Assembly (NCBI RefSeq): GCF_018327705.1
Contig: NZ_BNEM01000001.1
Coordinates: 1,302,001-1,366,000, forward strand
Direction: 5' to 3'
Source of the DNA: Catellatospora sp. TT07R-123
GTDB lineage: Bacteria > Actinomycetota > Actinomycetes > Mycobacteriales > Micromonosporaceae
DNA length: 64,000 nt
Positions 36,100-45,304 of the stretch are shown one piece after another. The translations under genes were made by a program, and so were the position numbers. Positions within the stretch are counted from its first letter, which is position 1. Every line of letters starts with the position of its first letter. A model generated the notes under the pieces. It was not told where the DNA came from and did no database searches. It saw only the letters and a list, made by a program, of their open reading frames with translations.

Positions 36100-36213
36100 G
36101 ACGAGGGATTATGCGCCACCGCGACGATCCTCGCGGCCCTGCCCCGGACGGCCCGCCCCCAGCCCGGCCGGCGGGGACCCGCACGCGGCACCGACCCACT
36201 ACATTGGATCAAC

Positions 36214-36870
36214 ATGAGTCGACGAGATCCGCGGTTGGACGACGCGCACGCGCTGTACGAGGCTTCGATGTTCTACGGCGACGAGCACGCGGTGGACAAG
36301 GCGCTGCCCCTGCTCGACCGGGTCGAGGCGGACCTGGCGCTCGCCCGCGGCAAGATCCTGCACGCGAAGTTCCTGCGCGACCGCGACCAGGCCGACCCCG
36401 CCGAACTGGAGCTGTTCCTGCGGGCGTCCGAGCTGTACCACCGCTTCGGTGACGAACGCGGCTACGCCGAGGCGATGTTCTGGATCGGGACCTACTACCA
36501 GGTGATCGAGCACGACGGCCGGGGCTCGTGGCCGTTCCTGCGCCACGCCGAGAGCCTGGCCGAGGCGGCCGAGGACCGGCTGCTGCTGTCGTACATCGTC
36601 CGGCACCTCGGGTTCGTCCACCAGTACGAGGACGGTGACCTCGACCGGGCCCGGCAGCGGTTGGAGCAGTCGGTCGCGCTGCGCCGCGAGGTCGGCCACC
36701 AGCCCGGGGTCGCGGCCGGGCTGCTCGCGCTGGCGGAGCTGTCCGGGCAGGCGGGCGACGCCGCCGAGCGGGAGCGGCTGCTGGACGAGGCCGAGCGCAC
36801 CGCCGCCGAGGCCGAGGCCCACGGCGTGCTGCGCTGGATCGCGGCGGCCCGATCCGGCGCCGACGGCTGA
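36214..36870 (+). CDS. TPR-repeat protein
   Basis: 218 residues composed of helical repeats: DARALYEAS-type start, LDRVEADLALARGKILHAKFLRD, FLRASELYHRFGDERGYAEAMFWIGTYYQ, and LLSYIVRHLGFVHQYEDGDLDRARQRLEQSV, then LLALAELSGQAGDAAERERLLDEAE. A TACATT hexamer eight bases before the ATG (36200-36205) and the lack of a Shine-Dalgarno sequence suggest a leaderless message. Divergent from the AAA+ gene. A scaffold or adaptor role is the only safe statement. Confidence 0.8.
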   Translation: MSRRDPRLDDAHALYEASMFYGDEHAVDKALPLLDRVEADLALARGKILHAKFLRDRDQADPAELELFLRASELYHRFGDERGYAEAMFWIGTYYQVIEHDGRGSWPFLRHAESLAEAAEDRLLLSYIVRHLGFVHQYEDGDLDRARQRLEQSVALRREVGHQPGVAAGLLALAELSGQAGDAAERERLLDEAERTAAEAEAHGVLRWIAAARSGADG

Positions 36871-36983
36871 CCTGGGCGTCACGCACCCGCTGTCGGATCA
36901 CGGCGGCACGGCGGGCCGGGCCGCCACGGATGCATACCATCATCGGGAGTCCGGTGTGGACGATTTCCAGGCAGGAGAAGGCG

Positions 36984-37508
36984 ATGCGCGTTCGGCGATG
37001 GGTCACGGCCGTGGCGACGTGCTTGGCGGTGCTGGTGCCGACAGGTCCGGTCGCGGCGGCACCGCCGCCGGACCCGGTCAACGGCACCAGCCTCTACCAG
37101 TGGTGGAACGCCGCGCGCGGTGACTACTACGCGGCGGGCACCGAAGTGGGCAACCTCAGCGCGGTCCAGAACGGCTACGCCAAGCTGCGGGTCGAGGGCG
37201 CTGTCATCACCTCGGACACGGCGGGCACCGTGCCGCTGTACCTGTTCTGGAACCCGTGGCGGCAGGACAACTACACGACGGCGACCCAGGAGGGCATCCA
37301 GAGCGCGATCGCGTACGGCTACCAGTACGTCCGCGTCGAGGGCCGCGTCTTCACCACGCAGGTCGCCGCGTCCGTGCCGCTGTACACGTACTGGAACGCG
37401 GCCAACGCCGACAACCTGACCGTGGCGAATCCGGCGACGATGAACGAGGCCGTCGCCCGGGGCTACGTCCGGGTGCGGCTGGAGGGCTACGTCTACCCGG
37501 CGACCTGA
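36984..37508 (+). CDS. secreted protein with three repeats (DUF5648-like)
   Basis: 174 residues. AGGAG precedes the ATG at 36984, and a signal peptide ends at about PVAAAP. The mature protein is three copies of a roughly 42-residue unit: SLYQWWNAARGDYYAAG...GYAKLRVEG, PLYLFWNPWRQDNYTTA...GYQYVRVEG and PLYTYWNAANADNLTVA...GYVRVRLEG. The pattern Y-x-x-W-N followed by DNxTTA and G-Y-x-x-V-R-V-E-G is that of carbohydrate- or cell-wall-associated repeats in secreted actinobacterial hydrolases. Here it stands alone with no catalytic domain. Confidence 0.78.
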   Translation: MRVRRWVTAVATCLAVLVPTGPVAAAPPPDPVNGTSLYQWWNAARGDYYAAGTEVGNLSAVQNGYAKLRVEGAVITSDTAGTVPLYLFWNPWRQDNYTTATQEGIQSAIAYGYQYVRVEGRVFTTQVAASVPLYTYWNAANADNLTVANPATMNEAVARGYVRVRLEGYVYPAT

Positions 37509-37518
37509 TCGCCGCCGG

Positions 37519-38154
37519 TCACAGCTCCAGGAACGCCGCCAGCGCGCAGACCACCTCGTCGGGGATGTCGTGGCCACCCGGGAAGGGCAGCCAGTCGACC
37601 GCGTGCCCGTGCTCGACCAGGAGGGCGCGGGTGCTCTCCCCGGCCGCGAACGGGATCTGGTCGTCGTGCTCGCCGTGCGCCAGCAGGATCCGCGGGCGGG
37701 AGCCGCCGGCCAGGTGCCGTTCGGTGTCGGCGAGCAGCACCGCCGACAGCGCCGCGACCCGGTCCACGCCGGAGTCCGGCGCGAGCGCCACGTCGAGGGC
37801 GAGCATGCCGCCCTGCGAGAACCCGGCCAGGGCCACCCGGCGTACGTCGTACCGGTGGCGCAGGTCGGTGACCAGTTCCCCCACCCGGGCGCGGGCGGCC
37901 TCGACCCCGCGATGGCGCGGGCCGGACGGGGGCGGGGTCCCGTGCCAGGCCCAGCTGGGCCGGTCGTCGCCGTCCAGCGGCCACCACTGGCGGCCGCCGA
38001 CCGGGCTGGGCTGCGGGGCGTCGGGGACGACCACCATCCGGTCCGGGGCGCTGAGCAGGTCGGCCAGCGCGAGCAGGCCGTCGCGGTCGTCGCCGTACCC
38101 GTGCAGCAGGATCAGCGCGGACATCGTCTCGGCGGGGTCGACGGACACGGTCAC
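37519..38154 (-). CDS. alpha/beta-hydrolase, phospholipase/carboxylesterase type
   Basis: 211 residues. LILLHGYGDDRDGLL is the oxyanion-loop region, GFSQGGMLALDVAL holds the nucleophile Ser, LLAHGEHDDQIPFAAG the Asp, and PGGHDIPDEV the His. This matches the Abhydrolase_2 family of small esterases. The GTG start overlaps the DUF427 stop as GTGA. A short acyl or lipid ester substrate is expected. Confidence 0.87.
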   Translation of the reverse strand: MTVSVDPAETMSALILLHGYGDDRDGLLALADLLSAPDRMVVVPDAPQPSPVGGRQWWPLDGDDRPSWAWHGTPPPSGPRHRGVEAARARVGELVTDLRHRYDVRRVALAGFSQGGMLALDVALAPDSGVDRVAALSAVLLADTERHLAGGSRPRILLAHGEHDDQIPFAAGESTRALLVEHGHAVDWLPFPGGHDIPDEVVCALAAFLEL

Positions 38155-38612
38155 CAGCCCATGGTGCCGGGCGCGCCCTTGAACGGCCCGGCCAGGTCGG
38201 TGGTGATCCAGCCGCCGTAGAAGTCGCCCGGCTGCGCGGTGACCGGCTCGCCGTCGACGGTGCAGCGGTCGAACTTCGACGGGTAGAAGGCGAGCAGCCC
38301 GGTCAGCTGCTCGTATCCGGGCGCGGGCTGCTCGTAGGACCAGGCCGCCCGGCGTACGACCTCGTCGTCGACGACCACGTCCCAGTAGGTCGCCGCGCCC
38401 TTGAACTCGCAGAACGATCCGTGGTCGACGCGGCGCAGCGGCACCCGGACGTCGCCGGGCGGAACGTAGTAGACCGGCGGGTGGGAGGTCTCCAGCACCC
38501 GCACCGCGCCCCGGCTGTCGGCGACCAGGCGCCCCGCGTGGGTCACCACGATGCGCCGCGGGGTGCGCTCCGCCCTGGGCGGGCGCGGGTAGTCCCACAC
38601 CGATTCGGTCAT
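38151..38612 (-). CDS. DUF427 domain protein
   Basis: 153 residues matching the DUF427 domain: RRIVVTHAGRLVADSRGAVRVLETSHPPVYYVPPGDV and CEFKGAATYWDVVVDDEVVRRAAWSYEQP, with the late AFYPSKFD motif. The family is widespread in actinobacteria and of unknown biochemical role. Coupled by a stop-start overlap to the esterase-like gene downstream. Confidence 0.88.
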   Translation of the reverse strand: MTESVWDYPRPPRAERTPRRIVVTHAGRLVADSRGAVRVLETSHPPVYYVPPGDVRVPLRRVDHGSFCEFKGAATYWDVVVDDEVVRRAAWSYEQPAPGYEQLTGLLAFYPSKFDRCTVDGEPVTAQPGDFYGGWITTDLAGPFKGAPGTMGW

Positions 38613-38669
38613 GGAATCGACGATAGTCGCCGGGGCGGCGCCGCGCGGCGATCGCCCGGGGGCGGGTGA

Positions 38670-38705
38670 CCCCCGGGGCCGGCCGGGCTGAGCCGGTCCC
38701 GGGGG
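38670..38705 (-). terminator. terminator of the pnt operon
   Basis: A 14-bp GC-rich stem (38670-38683 with 38692-38705, one G-T pair, eight-base loop) lies ten bases past the stop of the last gene of the transhydrogenase cluster. Confidence 0.7.
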
Positions 38706-38714
38706 CGGAGCGGA

Positions 38715-39113
38715 TCAGCCGACGACCGGGCCGTCACCGCCGTCGCGCTTCCAGCCCGCCTCGATCAGGCCGGTGACGTAGATCCCGCCGGCGCTCATCA
38801 AGGTCACCACGTCCAGGTACACCTTCTGGGCGTCCTGGCGCAGGCGGTGGGCCGACCGGTGGTGGTACTGCAGGTGCCGCAGCCAGACGTCGACCAGCCC
38901 CTCGGCGACGCTCGTCGGGGTGGCGCCGGGGGCGGCCGTGCACGTCGCGACGAGCAGGCAGTCCGGGTCGCCGGTCCGCCGGACCTCGACGTGCGCGAAC
39001 AGCTCCGACATGAAGAGGTACGCGTCGAAGTCCATGCTCATGCCCGTGAGGTTGTCGCCGTCGCTGGGCGTGCCGGCCGCCATCAGCCGCCGCTTGTCCT
39101 GCTCGAACGTCAT
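38715..39113 (-). CDS. conserved-looking protein translationally coupled to pntB, unknown function
   Basis: 132 residues with no TM segment or signal peptide. Start [32 protein letters not shown]; it then alternates strands and helices ([72 protein letters not shown]). I do not recognise the family. The ATG overlaps the pntB stop (ATGA), so it is made with the transhydrogenase. Confidence 0.72.
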   Translation of the reverse strand: MTFEQDKRRLMAAGTPSDGDNLTGMSMDFDAYLFMSELFAHVEVRRTGDPDCLLVATCTAAPGATPTSVAEGLVDVWLRHLQYHHRSAHRLRQDAQKVYLDVVTLMSAGGIYVTGLIEAGWKRDGGDGPVVG

Positions 39114-40576
39114 CCGACTCCGGCCAGCGACTTCTGGCGGGCGGGCTCGGCCGTGTCGCGCTGGGCGGTCACGGCCGGGCCGAGCGCCCGGACGATGTCC
39201 TCCACCCGCGCCTTGGCGTCGCCGAACAGCATCGAGCTGTTGTCGCGGAAGAACAGCGGGTTCTGCACGCCCGCGTACCCGGCCGCCATGGACCGCTTGA
39301 AGACGACCACGTGCTCGGCCTCCCACACCCGAAGCACCGGCATCCCCGCGATGGGGCTGCCCGGGTCGGCGGCGGCCGGGTTGACCGTGTCGTTGGCGCC
39401 GATGACGAGCACCACCGACGTCCCGGCGAAGTCGTCGTTGATCTCGTCCATCTCCAGCACGATGTCGTACGGCACGTTCGCCTCGGCCAGCAGCACGTTC
39501 ATGTGGCCGGGCAGCCGCCCGGCGACGGGGTGGATGCCGAAGCGCACCCGCGTGCCGCGGGCGCGCAGCAGCCGGGTCAGCTCGGCGACCGGCCCCTGCG
39601 CCTGGGCGACGGCCATGCCGTACCCGGGCGTGATGATCACCGAGGTGGCCTCACGCAGCAGCGCCGCGGTCTCGACCGCGCTGGTCTCGTGGTGCGTGCC
39701 GAGGTCGGTGTCGTCGACCGGCCCCGCCTCGATCCCGAACCCGCCCGCGATGACGGAGATGAACGACCGGTTCATCGCCTGGCACATGATGTACGACAGG
39801 TACGCGCCCGACGACCCGACCAGCGCCCCGGTGACGATGAGCAGGTTGTTGTCCAGCAGGAAGCCCGACGCGGCCGCGGCCCAGCCGGAGTAGCTGTTGA
39901 GCATCGACACCACGACGGGCATGTCCCCGCCGCCGATGGAGGCGACCAGGTGCCAGCCCAGCGCCAGCGCCAGCGCGGTGACCGCGATCAGCAGGCCCAG
40001 CGTCGGCCCGGCCGTGAAGAACCCGGTGAGCACCCCGAACCCGGCCAGTGCGGCCAGGTTGAGCAGGTTGCGGCCGGGCAGCATCAGCGGGCTGGACGAG
40101 ATCCGCGCCGACAGCTTCAGGTAGGCCACGATCGAGCCGGTGAAGGTGACGGCGCCGATGAACACGCCGACGAACACCTCGCCGTGGTGGATGCGCAGCA
40201 TCGCCCCGGTCAGGTCGGTGTGGTCGGCGCCCTCGACCTCCAGGTAGCCGCTCCAGCCGACCAGCACGGCGGCCAGGCCGACGAAGCTGTGCAGGATCGC
40301 GATCAGCTCAGGCATGCCGGTCATCTGCACGACCCGGGCCCGCCACAGGCCGATCGCGCCGCCGACTCCCATCGCGGCGGCGAGCACGCCCCCGGCGACG
40401 GCGTCGAGGCTGCGCGTGGCGAGCGCGATGGTGGCGGTCAGCGCGATGGCCATGCCGCCGATGCCGAAGACGACCCCGGAGCGGGCGCTGTCGTGCCGGG
40501 ACAGCCCGGCGAGGCTGAGGATGAACAGCAGAGCGGCGACGATGCAGGCGGCCTGCACCGCGATGGCGGCGGTCAT
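39110..40576 (-). CDS. pntB: NAD(P) transhydrogenase subunit beta
   Basis: 488 residues: eight to nine TM helices in the first 270 residues, then the NADP(H)-binding domain III with [44 protein letters not shown] and [14 protein letters not shown], ending in [22 protein letters not shown]. All are canonical. It couples proton re-entry to NADPH formation at the membrane with PntA. Seven bases after pntA. Confidence 0.95.
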   Translation of the reverse strand: MTAAIAVQAACIVAALLFILSLAGLSRHDSARSGVVFGIGGMAIALTATIALATRSLDAVAGGVLAAAMGVGGAIGLWRARVVQMTGMPELIAILHSFVGLAAVLVGWSGYLEVEGADHTDLTGAMLRIHHGEVFVGVFIGAVTFTGSIVAYLKLSARISSSPLMLPGRNLLNLAALAGFGVLTGFFTAGPTLGLLIAVTALALALGWHLVASIGGGDMPVVVSMLNSYSGWAAAASGFLLDNNLLIVTGALVGSSGAYLSYIMCQAMNRSFISVIAGGFGIEAGPVDDTDLGTHHETSAVETAALLREATSVIITPGYGMAVAQAQGPVAELTRLLRARGTRVRFGIHPVAGRLPGHMNVLLAEANVPYDIVLEMDEINDDFAGTSVVLVIGANDTVNPAAADPGSPIAGMPVLRVWEAEHVVVFKRSMAAGYAGVQNPLFFRDNSSMLFGDAKARVEDIVRALGPAVTAQRDTAEPARQKSLAGVG

Positions 40577-40583
40577 GGTGTGA

Positions 40584-42164
40584 TCAGCCTTTCGAGAACA
40601 TGCCGAGCATGCGCCGGGTGACGGCGAACCCGCCGACGATGTTGATGGTGGCCAGCAGGATGGCCGCGCAGGCCAGCACGGTCACGGCGCGGTTGCCGTG
40701 CCCGATCTGGAGCAGGGCGCCGACCACGATGATGCCGCTGATGGCGTTGGTGACCGACATCAGCGGGGTGTGCAGCGCGTGGTGCACCTTGCCGACGACG
40801 TAGTAGCCGATGACGACGGCGAGGGCGAAGACGGTGAAGTTGCCGATGAACTGCGGCGGCGCGAACGCGGTGACCGCGAACAGCAGCACCGCGGCCAGCC
40901 CGACCAGCGTGTACGTCCGCCCCGGCGACCGGGCCGGCTTCGGCTGCACGGCGGGCGGCGCGGCGGCGGGCGCGGGCGGCGCGGCCGACACCTGCACCGG
41001 CGGTGGCGGCCAGGTCTTCTCGCCGTCGCGCACCACGGTCATGCCGCGCACGACGACGTCGTCGAAGTCGACCGCGAGCCGCCCGTCCTTGTTCGGGGTG
41101 AGCAGCTTCATCAGGTTGACCAGGTTGGTGCCGTACAGCTGCGAGGCCTGGGTGGCCAGGCGGCCGGCCAGGTCGGTGTAGCCGATGATGGTGACGCCGT
41201 TCGCCGTGACGACCGCCTCGCCCGCGACCGTGCCCGCGACGTTGCCGCCCTGCGCGGCGGCCATGTCCACGATGACGCTGCCCGGACGCATGCTCGCCAC
41301 GTGCTCGGCGGTCAGCAGCCTCGGGGCCGGTCGGCCGGGGATCAGCGCGGTGGTGATGACGATGTCGACGTCGGCGGCCTGCTCGGCGTAGAGGTCGGCG
41401 GCCCGCTGGTCGTACTCGGCGGAGGTCTGCCGGGCGTAGCCGTCGCTGCCGGACTCCTGCACGGCGGCGACGGACAGGAACTCCCCGCCCATCGAGCGGA
41501 CCTGCTCGGCGACCTCGGGGCGCGGGTCGGTGGCGCGCACGACCGCGCCGAGGCTCTTGGCGGCACCGATCGCGGCCAGGCCGGCGACCCCGGCCCCGGC
41601 GACGAGCACCTTCGCGGGCGGCACCTTGCCCGCGGCGGTCACCTGGCCGGCGAAGAACCGCCCGAACGCGTGCGCGGCCTCGACCACGGCCCGGTATCCG
41701 GCGATGTTGGCCATGGAGCTGAGCACGTCCATGGACTGGGCGCGGGAGATGCGCGGGACCGCGTCCATCGCCAGCACGGTGATCGGGCGCCGCGCGAGCG
41801 CCTCGACCAGCTCGGGGCGGATGGCCGGGCTGATCAGGCTGATCAGCGTGGCGCCGGGGCGCAGCCGCTCGATCTCGTCCGGCGCGGGCGGATTGATCTT
41901 GAGAATGACGTCGGCGTGCCAGCACTCGTCGCGGCCGCGGATGGCGGCACCGGCCGCCTCGTAGGCCTGGTCGGAGAAGCTCGACCGGGCACCGGCACCG
42001 GTCTCGACCTCCACCTCGTACCCGAGGTCGACCAGGGCTTTCACCGTGGCCGGGGTCGCGGCCACGCGGGTCTCCCCCGCCGCCGACTCCGCCGCCACGG
42101 CAAGCCGCTGCGCCTCCCGCGGTCCGGGCGCGTCCTGCCCCGGCCGCCGCATGCCACGTTGCAT
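40584..42164 (-). CDS. pntA: NAD(P) transhydrogenase subunit alpha (fused domains)
   Basis: 526 residues. The NAD-binding domain I begins [34 protein letters not shown] and has [28 protein letters not shown]. After an Ala/Pro linker (about 400-425) come the TM helices of domain II ([42 protein letters not shown]). The fused alpha form is normal for many bacteria. The N-terminus is odd: the usual GVPKE is replaced by VAAES, and a charged extension precedes it. The ATG at 42164 is preferred because GCAGGG lies just upstream; the frame is open to 42275. Confidence 0.92.
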   Translation of the reverse strand: MQRGMRRPGQDAPGPREAQRLAVAAESAAGETRVAATPATVKALVDLGYEVEVETGAGARSSFSDQAYEAAGAAIRGRDECWHADVILKINPPAPDEIERLRPGATLISLISPAIRPELVEALARRPITVLAMDAVPRISRAQSMDVLSSMANIAGYRAVVEAAHAFGRFFAGQVTAAGKVPPAKVLVAGAGVAGLAAIGAAKSLGAVVRATDPRPEVAEQVRSMGGEFLSVAAVQESGSDGYARQTSAEYDQRAADLYAEQAADVDIVITTALIPGRPAPRLLTAEHVASMRPGSVIVDMAAAQGGNVAGTVAGEAVVTANGVTIIGYTDLAGRLATQASQLYGTNLVNLMKLLTPNKDGRLAVDFDDVVVRGMTVVRDGEKTWPPPPVQVSAAPPAPAAAPPAVQPKPARSPGRTYTLVGLAAVLLFAVTAFAPPQFIGNFTVFALAVVIGYYVVGKVHHALHTPLMSVTNAISGIIVVGALLQIGHGNRAVTVLACAAILLATINIVGGFAVTRRMLGMFSKG

Positions 42165-42296
42165 GCCGCCCTGCTGTTCCACTGCTGCTCCCGTCGCACC
42201 GGCCCCGACTGGATCGAGACCATCGTCCATGGTGTGTCCGGCGGGCCGCGACGTCAATGCACGCGCCGCGTCCAACCGCGACTGTGCGCCGGACGG

Positions 42297-42584
42297 TCAG
42301 GTGTCGACGGTGAGCAGCACGGTGACCGTGTCACCGAGGTCGAGTCCCTCCGCGCGGCGCACCGAGGTCTTCACGGGCACGATGTAGCGCCCGTCCTTGG
42401 GCCACAGCGACGTCGTCCAGCCGGTCGCCCCGATCCGGGCCGACACGGGGATCATGCCCCAGCCGTAGGTGACCAGCGCCGCGGCCGCCTCGATCGCGGC
42501 GCACTGCTCGTCGGGCACGGTGACGAAATGCCACGGCGCCGGACCCCGCCAGAACCAGATCTCGCCGCTGAATTGCAGGTCCAT
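42297..42584 (-). CDS. DUF1905 domain protein
   Basis: 95 residues: MDLQFSGEIWFWRGPAPWHFVTVPDE, then GWGMIPVSARIGATGWTTSLWPKDGRYIVPVKTSVRRAEGLDLGDTVTVLLTVD. This is the short beta-barrel-like DUF1905 pattern, often found alone or next to a YdeI-type domain. Function unknown. Stand-alone leftward gene between pntA and the Ddn-like gene. Confidence 0.85.
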   Translation of the reverse strand: MDLQFSGEIWFWRGPAPWHFVTVPDEQCAAIEAAAALVTYGWGMIPVSARIGATGWTTSLWPKDGRYIVPVKTSVRRAEGLDLGDTVTVLLTVDT

Positions 42585-42623
42585 GGCGGCCAGGATAGGG
42601 GCGGAGGCCGGCGCCTGCTGCCC

Positions 42624-43058
42624 TCAGGCCGGATCGAGGACGAACACCGGGATCTCGCGCCCGGCCTTCTTTGCGTACTCGGCGTAGTTCGGGAACGCCG
42701 CCACCGACCGGTCCCACCACTGCGCGCGCTCGGCGCCGCCGACCAGCCGCGCCGTGTAGTTCCTGCGCACCGGGCCGTCCTGTAGCGCGACATCGGGGTG
42801 GGCGACGATGTTGTGGTACCAGTCCGGGTGCTTGGGCGCGCCGCCGACCGAGCCGATCAGCGCGTAGCTGCCGTCGTGCTCGACCCGCATCAGCGGCGTC
42901 TTGCGGATCTTGCCGGACTTCGCGCCGCGCATCGTCACGATGACGACCGGCATCCCCATGATCGTGTTGCCCCGGGCGCCGTCACTGGCCTCGTACTCGG
43001 CGACCTGCTTGACGGACATCGGCCAGGTCCCGGGTGCGTACTCCCCTGTCAGCTCCAT
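42624..43058 (-). CDS. F420-dependent nitroreductase-type protein (Ddn/DUF385)
   Basis: 144 residues with the split beta-barrel pattern of the deazaflavin-dependent nitroreductase family: VVIVTMRGAKSGKIRKTPLMRVEHDGSYALIGSVGGAPKHPDWYHNIVAHPDV. The GxxSGxxRxTPL stretch binds the F420 tail and HPDWYHN lies near the active site. It is expected to reduce quinones or similar compounds with F420H2, consistent with an actinomycete host. Confidence 0.9.
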   Translation of the reverse strand: MELTGEYAPGTWPMSVKQVAEYEASDGARGNTIMGMPVVIVTMRGAKSGKIRKTPLMRVEHDGSYALIGSVGGAPKHPDWYHNIVAHPDVALQDGPVRRNYTARLVGGAERAQWWDRSVAAFPNYAEYAKKAGREIPVFVLDPA

Positions 43059-43124
43059 TCCTCGCAGTCTAGGGCGACACCCCGCCGGGCACCCTTAGGC
43101 TGGACACAACCACAGGTCACGGCA

Positions 43125-44405
43125 GTGGAGGCGGCGTTGGCACCGGCCCGGGCGGTCACCCTGGCGCTGGCGGAACTGCACCAGCGGCTGTCGGCCGTAC
43201 GCGAGGGCGCGGTCGCCGACTACATCCCGCAGCTGGCCCACGCCGACCCGGCCGCGTTCGGGCTGGCCCTGACCGGCGTCGACGGCCACCGGTACGCCGC
43301 GGGCGACACCGCGACCCGGTTCACCCTCCAGTCGGTGTCCAAACCGTTCGTGTACGCCCTCGTCCTGGCCGAACTGGGCCTGGACGCGGTCACCGAGCGG
43401 GTCGGCGCCGAGCCCAGCGGCGAGGCGTTCAACGCGATCAGCCTGGAGCCGGTCACCGGCCGCCCCGCCAACCCGATGGTCAACGCGGGTGCGATCGCGA
43501 CCACCGCCCTGGTGCCGGGCGACGGCCCCGAGCAGCGGTTCGAGCGCATCCTGGCCGGCCTGTCCGCGTTCGCGGGGCGCCGCCTGGACGTCGACGAGGC
43601 CGTCTACGACTCCGAACTGGCCACCGGCGACCGCAACCGCGCCCTGGCGTACCTGATGCACGGCGCGGGGGTGCTCACCGTCCCGGTCGCCGAGGCCACC
43701 GGGACGTACTTCCGGCAGTGCGCGGTGCGGGTCGACGCCGCCGACCTCGCCGTGATGGCCGCGACGCTGGCCGGGGGCGGGATCAACCCGGTGACGCGCG
43801 AACCCGTCGTGCCCGCGCTGGCCGCCGAACGAACCCTGGCCGTGATGGCCTCCTGCGGCATGTACGACGCCGCCGGGGACTGGCTGCTGCGCGTCGGCCT
43901 GCCCGCCAAGAGCGGCGTGTCCGGGGCGCTGATCGCGTGCAGCCCGTCCCGGTTCGGCATCGGCGTGTTCAGCCCGCCGCTGGACGCCGTCGGCAACCCG
44001 GTGCGCGGCGTGCTGGCGCTGCGCGAGCTGTCCGAACGCTACGCCCTGCACCTGATGCACCACCGCGAACCCGGCGCGGCCACGGTGTCGCTGGCCCGGT
44101 GCGACGGCCGGGTCGCGACCGTGGCCGCGCGCGGGACGCTGGAGTTCACCGAGACCGAGCGGCTGCTGTCGGCGCTGGCCGAGACGGTCGCGCCGCTGCG
44201 GGACACCGGCGGCGGGCTGGTCCTGGACCTGGCCGAGGTCACCGCCGTGGACCAGGTGTCGGCCGGGATGCTGCGCGAGGACCTGGCTTACCTGGGCGCG
44301 CACGGCCTGACGGTCGCGTCCGTGGGCCCGTCGTCGCCGGTACGGCCGGTGTTCGGCACCCGCGCCGAGGCCGTCGACTGGTGCCTGCGCACCGCGCGGC
44401 GCTAG
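43125..44405 (+). CDS. glsA: glutaminase A with C-terminal STAS domain
   Basis: 426 residues. The beta-lactamase-like glutaminase domain (about 10-305) has the SxxK motif SVSKPF, NPMVNAGAIATTALV, MASCGMYDAAGDW and GLPAKSGVSGALI. It hydrolyses glutamine to glutamate and ammonia. Residues 329-426 form a STAS domain (VAARGTLEFTETERLL, LVLDLAEVTAVDQVSAGML), a fusion known in actinobacterial glutaminases and probably regulatory. The GTG start is chosen from ACAGGT upstream; TAGGCT at 43096 may be its minus-10. Confidence 0.92.
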   Translation: MEAALAPARAVTLALAELHQRLSAVREGAVADYIPQLAHADPAAFGLALTGVDGHRYAAGDTATRFTLQSVSKPFVYALVLAELGLDAVTERVGAEPSGEAFNAISLEPVTGRPANPMVNAGAIATTALVPGDGPEQRFERILAGLSAFAGRRLDVDEAVYDSELATGDRNRALAYLMHGAGVLTVPVAEATGTYFRQCAVRVDAADLAVMAATLAGGGINPVTREPVVPALAAERTLAVMASCGMYDAAGDWLLRVGLPAKSGVSGALIACSPSRFGIGVFSPPLDAVGNPVRGVLALRELSERYALHLMHHREPGAATVSLARCDGRVATVAARGTLEFTETERLLSALAETVAPLRDTGGGLVLDLAEVTAVDQVSAGMLREDLAYLGAHGLTVASVGPSSPVRPVFGTRAEAVDWCLRTARR

Positions 44406-44462
44406 CCGCCCGATCCCGGCGGACCGATGATGGTCGGTGACGCCTACCGCAGGAGGTGCACC

Positions 44463-45269
44463 GTGCAGATCAGCATGGCGACCAGTGCCGCGCCACCTGA
44501 CCGGGTCAACGAGGACTTCGCCGCCGCCGTGCCCGGCGCCGCGGTGCTGCTCGACGGGGCCGGGATCGTGGGAGCCGAGGCGATCTGCCGCCACGGCGTC
44601 GCCTGGTACACCCACCGGCTCGGCGGCGCGCTGATTCACCGGTTGTCCCTCGGCGACGGCCGCGAGCTGGCGATGCTGCTGGCCGAGGCGATCGCGGAGG
44701 TGGCCGACAGCCACCGCGGCACCTGCGACCTCGCCGAACCGAGCAGCCCGTCGGCGACCGTGGCCATGCTGCGGGTGCGCGACGGCCGCGCCGACTGGCT
44801 GGTCCTCGGCGACAGCATCCTGGTGCTGGACCGGATCGGGGTGGCACCGCTGGCCGTCACCGACCGGCGGGAGGTCGAGATCGCGACGCCGCTGCGGCGG
44901 ATGCTGGACGCGCTGGCACCGGACACACCCGAATACACGCAGGCCCGCGCGCGGGCCGTCGGCGTGATGCGGGCGAGCCGCAACCAGCCGGGCGGCTTCT
45001 TCGTCGCCAAGGACGACCCGTCCGCCGTCGCGCAGGCGGTCGCCGGCAGCCTCCCGGTCACCGAGCTGGCCGCCGCCGCGCTGCTCAGCAACGGTGCCAG
45101 CCGCCTGGTCGACCGGTACGCCCTGGCCGACTGGACGCAACTGCTGGCACTGCTCGCCGCGCACGGCCCGGGCGGGCTGATCCGCCAGGTGCGCGCGGCC
45201 GAGCCGTGGCCGGGCGAGTCCCCCGACGACGCCACGGCCGCCTACTGCACCGGCCTGACGCGCGGTTAA
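44463..45269 (+). CDS. PP2C-like protein phosphatase
   Basis: 268 residues from a GTG with AGGAGGTG upstream. PP2C-type motifs are visible but short: NEDF (17-20), [28 protein letters not shown] and the terminal [10 protein letters not shown]. The metal-binding Asp residues appear in place. It may dephosphorylate Ser/Thr residues; an adjacent glutaminase-STAS gene invites the idea of STAS phospho-regulation as in SpoIIAA systems, which is speculation. Confidence 0.77.
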   Translation: MQISMATSAAPPDRVNEDFAAAVPGAAVLLDGAGIVGAEAICRHGVAWYTHRLGGALIHRLSLGDGRELAMLLAEAIAEVADSHRGTCDLAEPSSPSATVAMLRVRDGRADWLVLGDSILVLDRIGVAPLAVTDRREVEIATPLRRMLDALAPDTPEYTQARARAVGVMRASRNQPGGFFVAKDDPSAVAQAVAGSLPVTELAAAALLSNGASRLVDRYALADWTQLLALLAAHGPGGLIRQVRAAEPWPGESPDDATAAYCTGLTRG

Positions 45270-45304
45270 CATGGCCGCCACCCCACGACCCTGAGGATCC
45301 CGCG

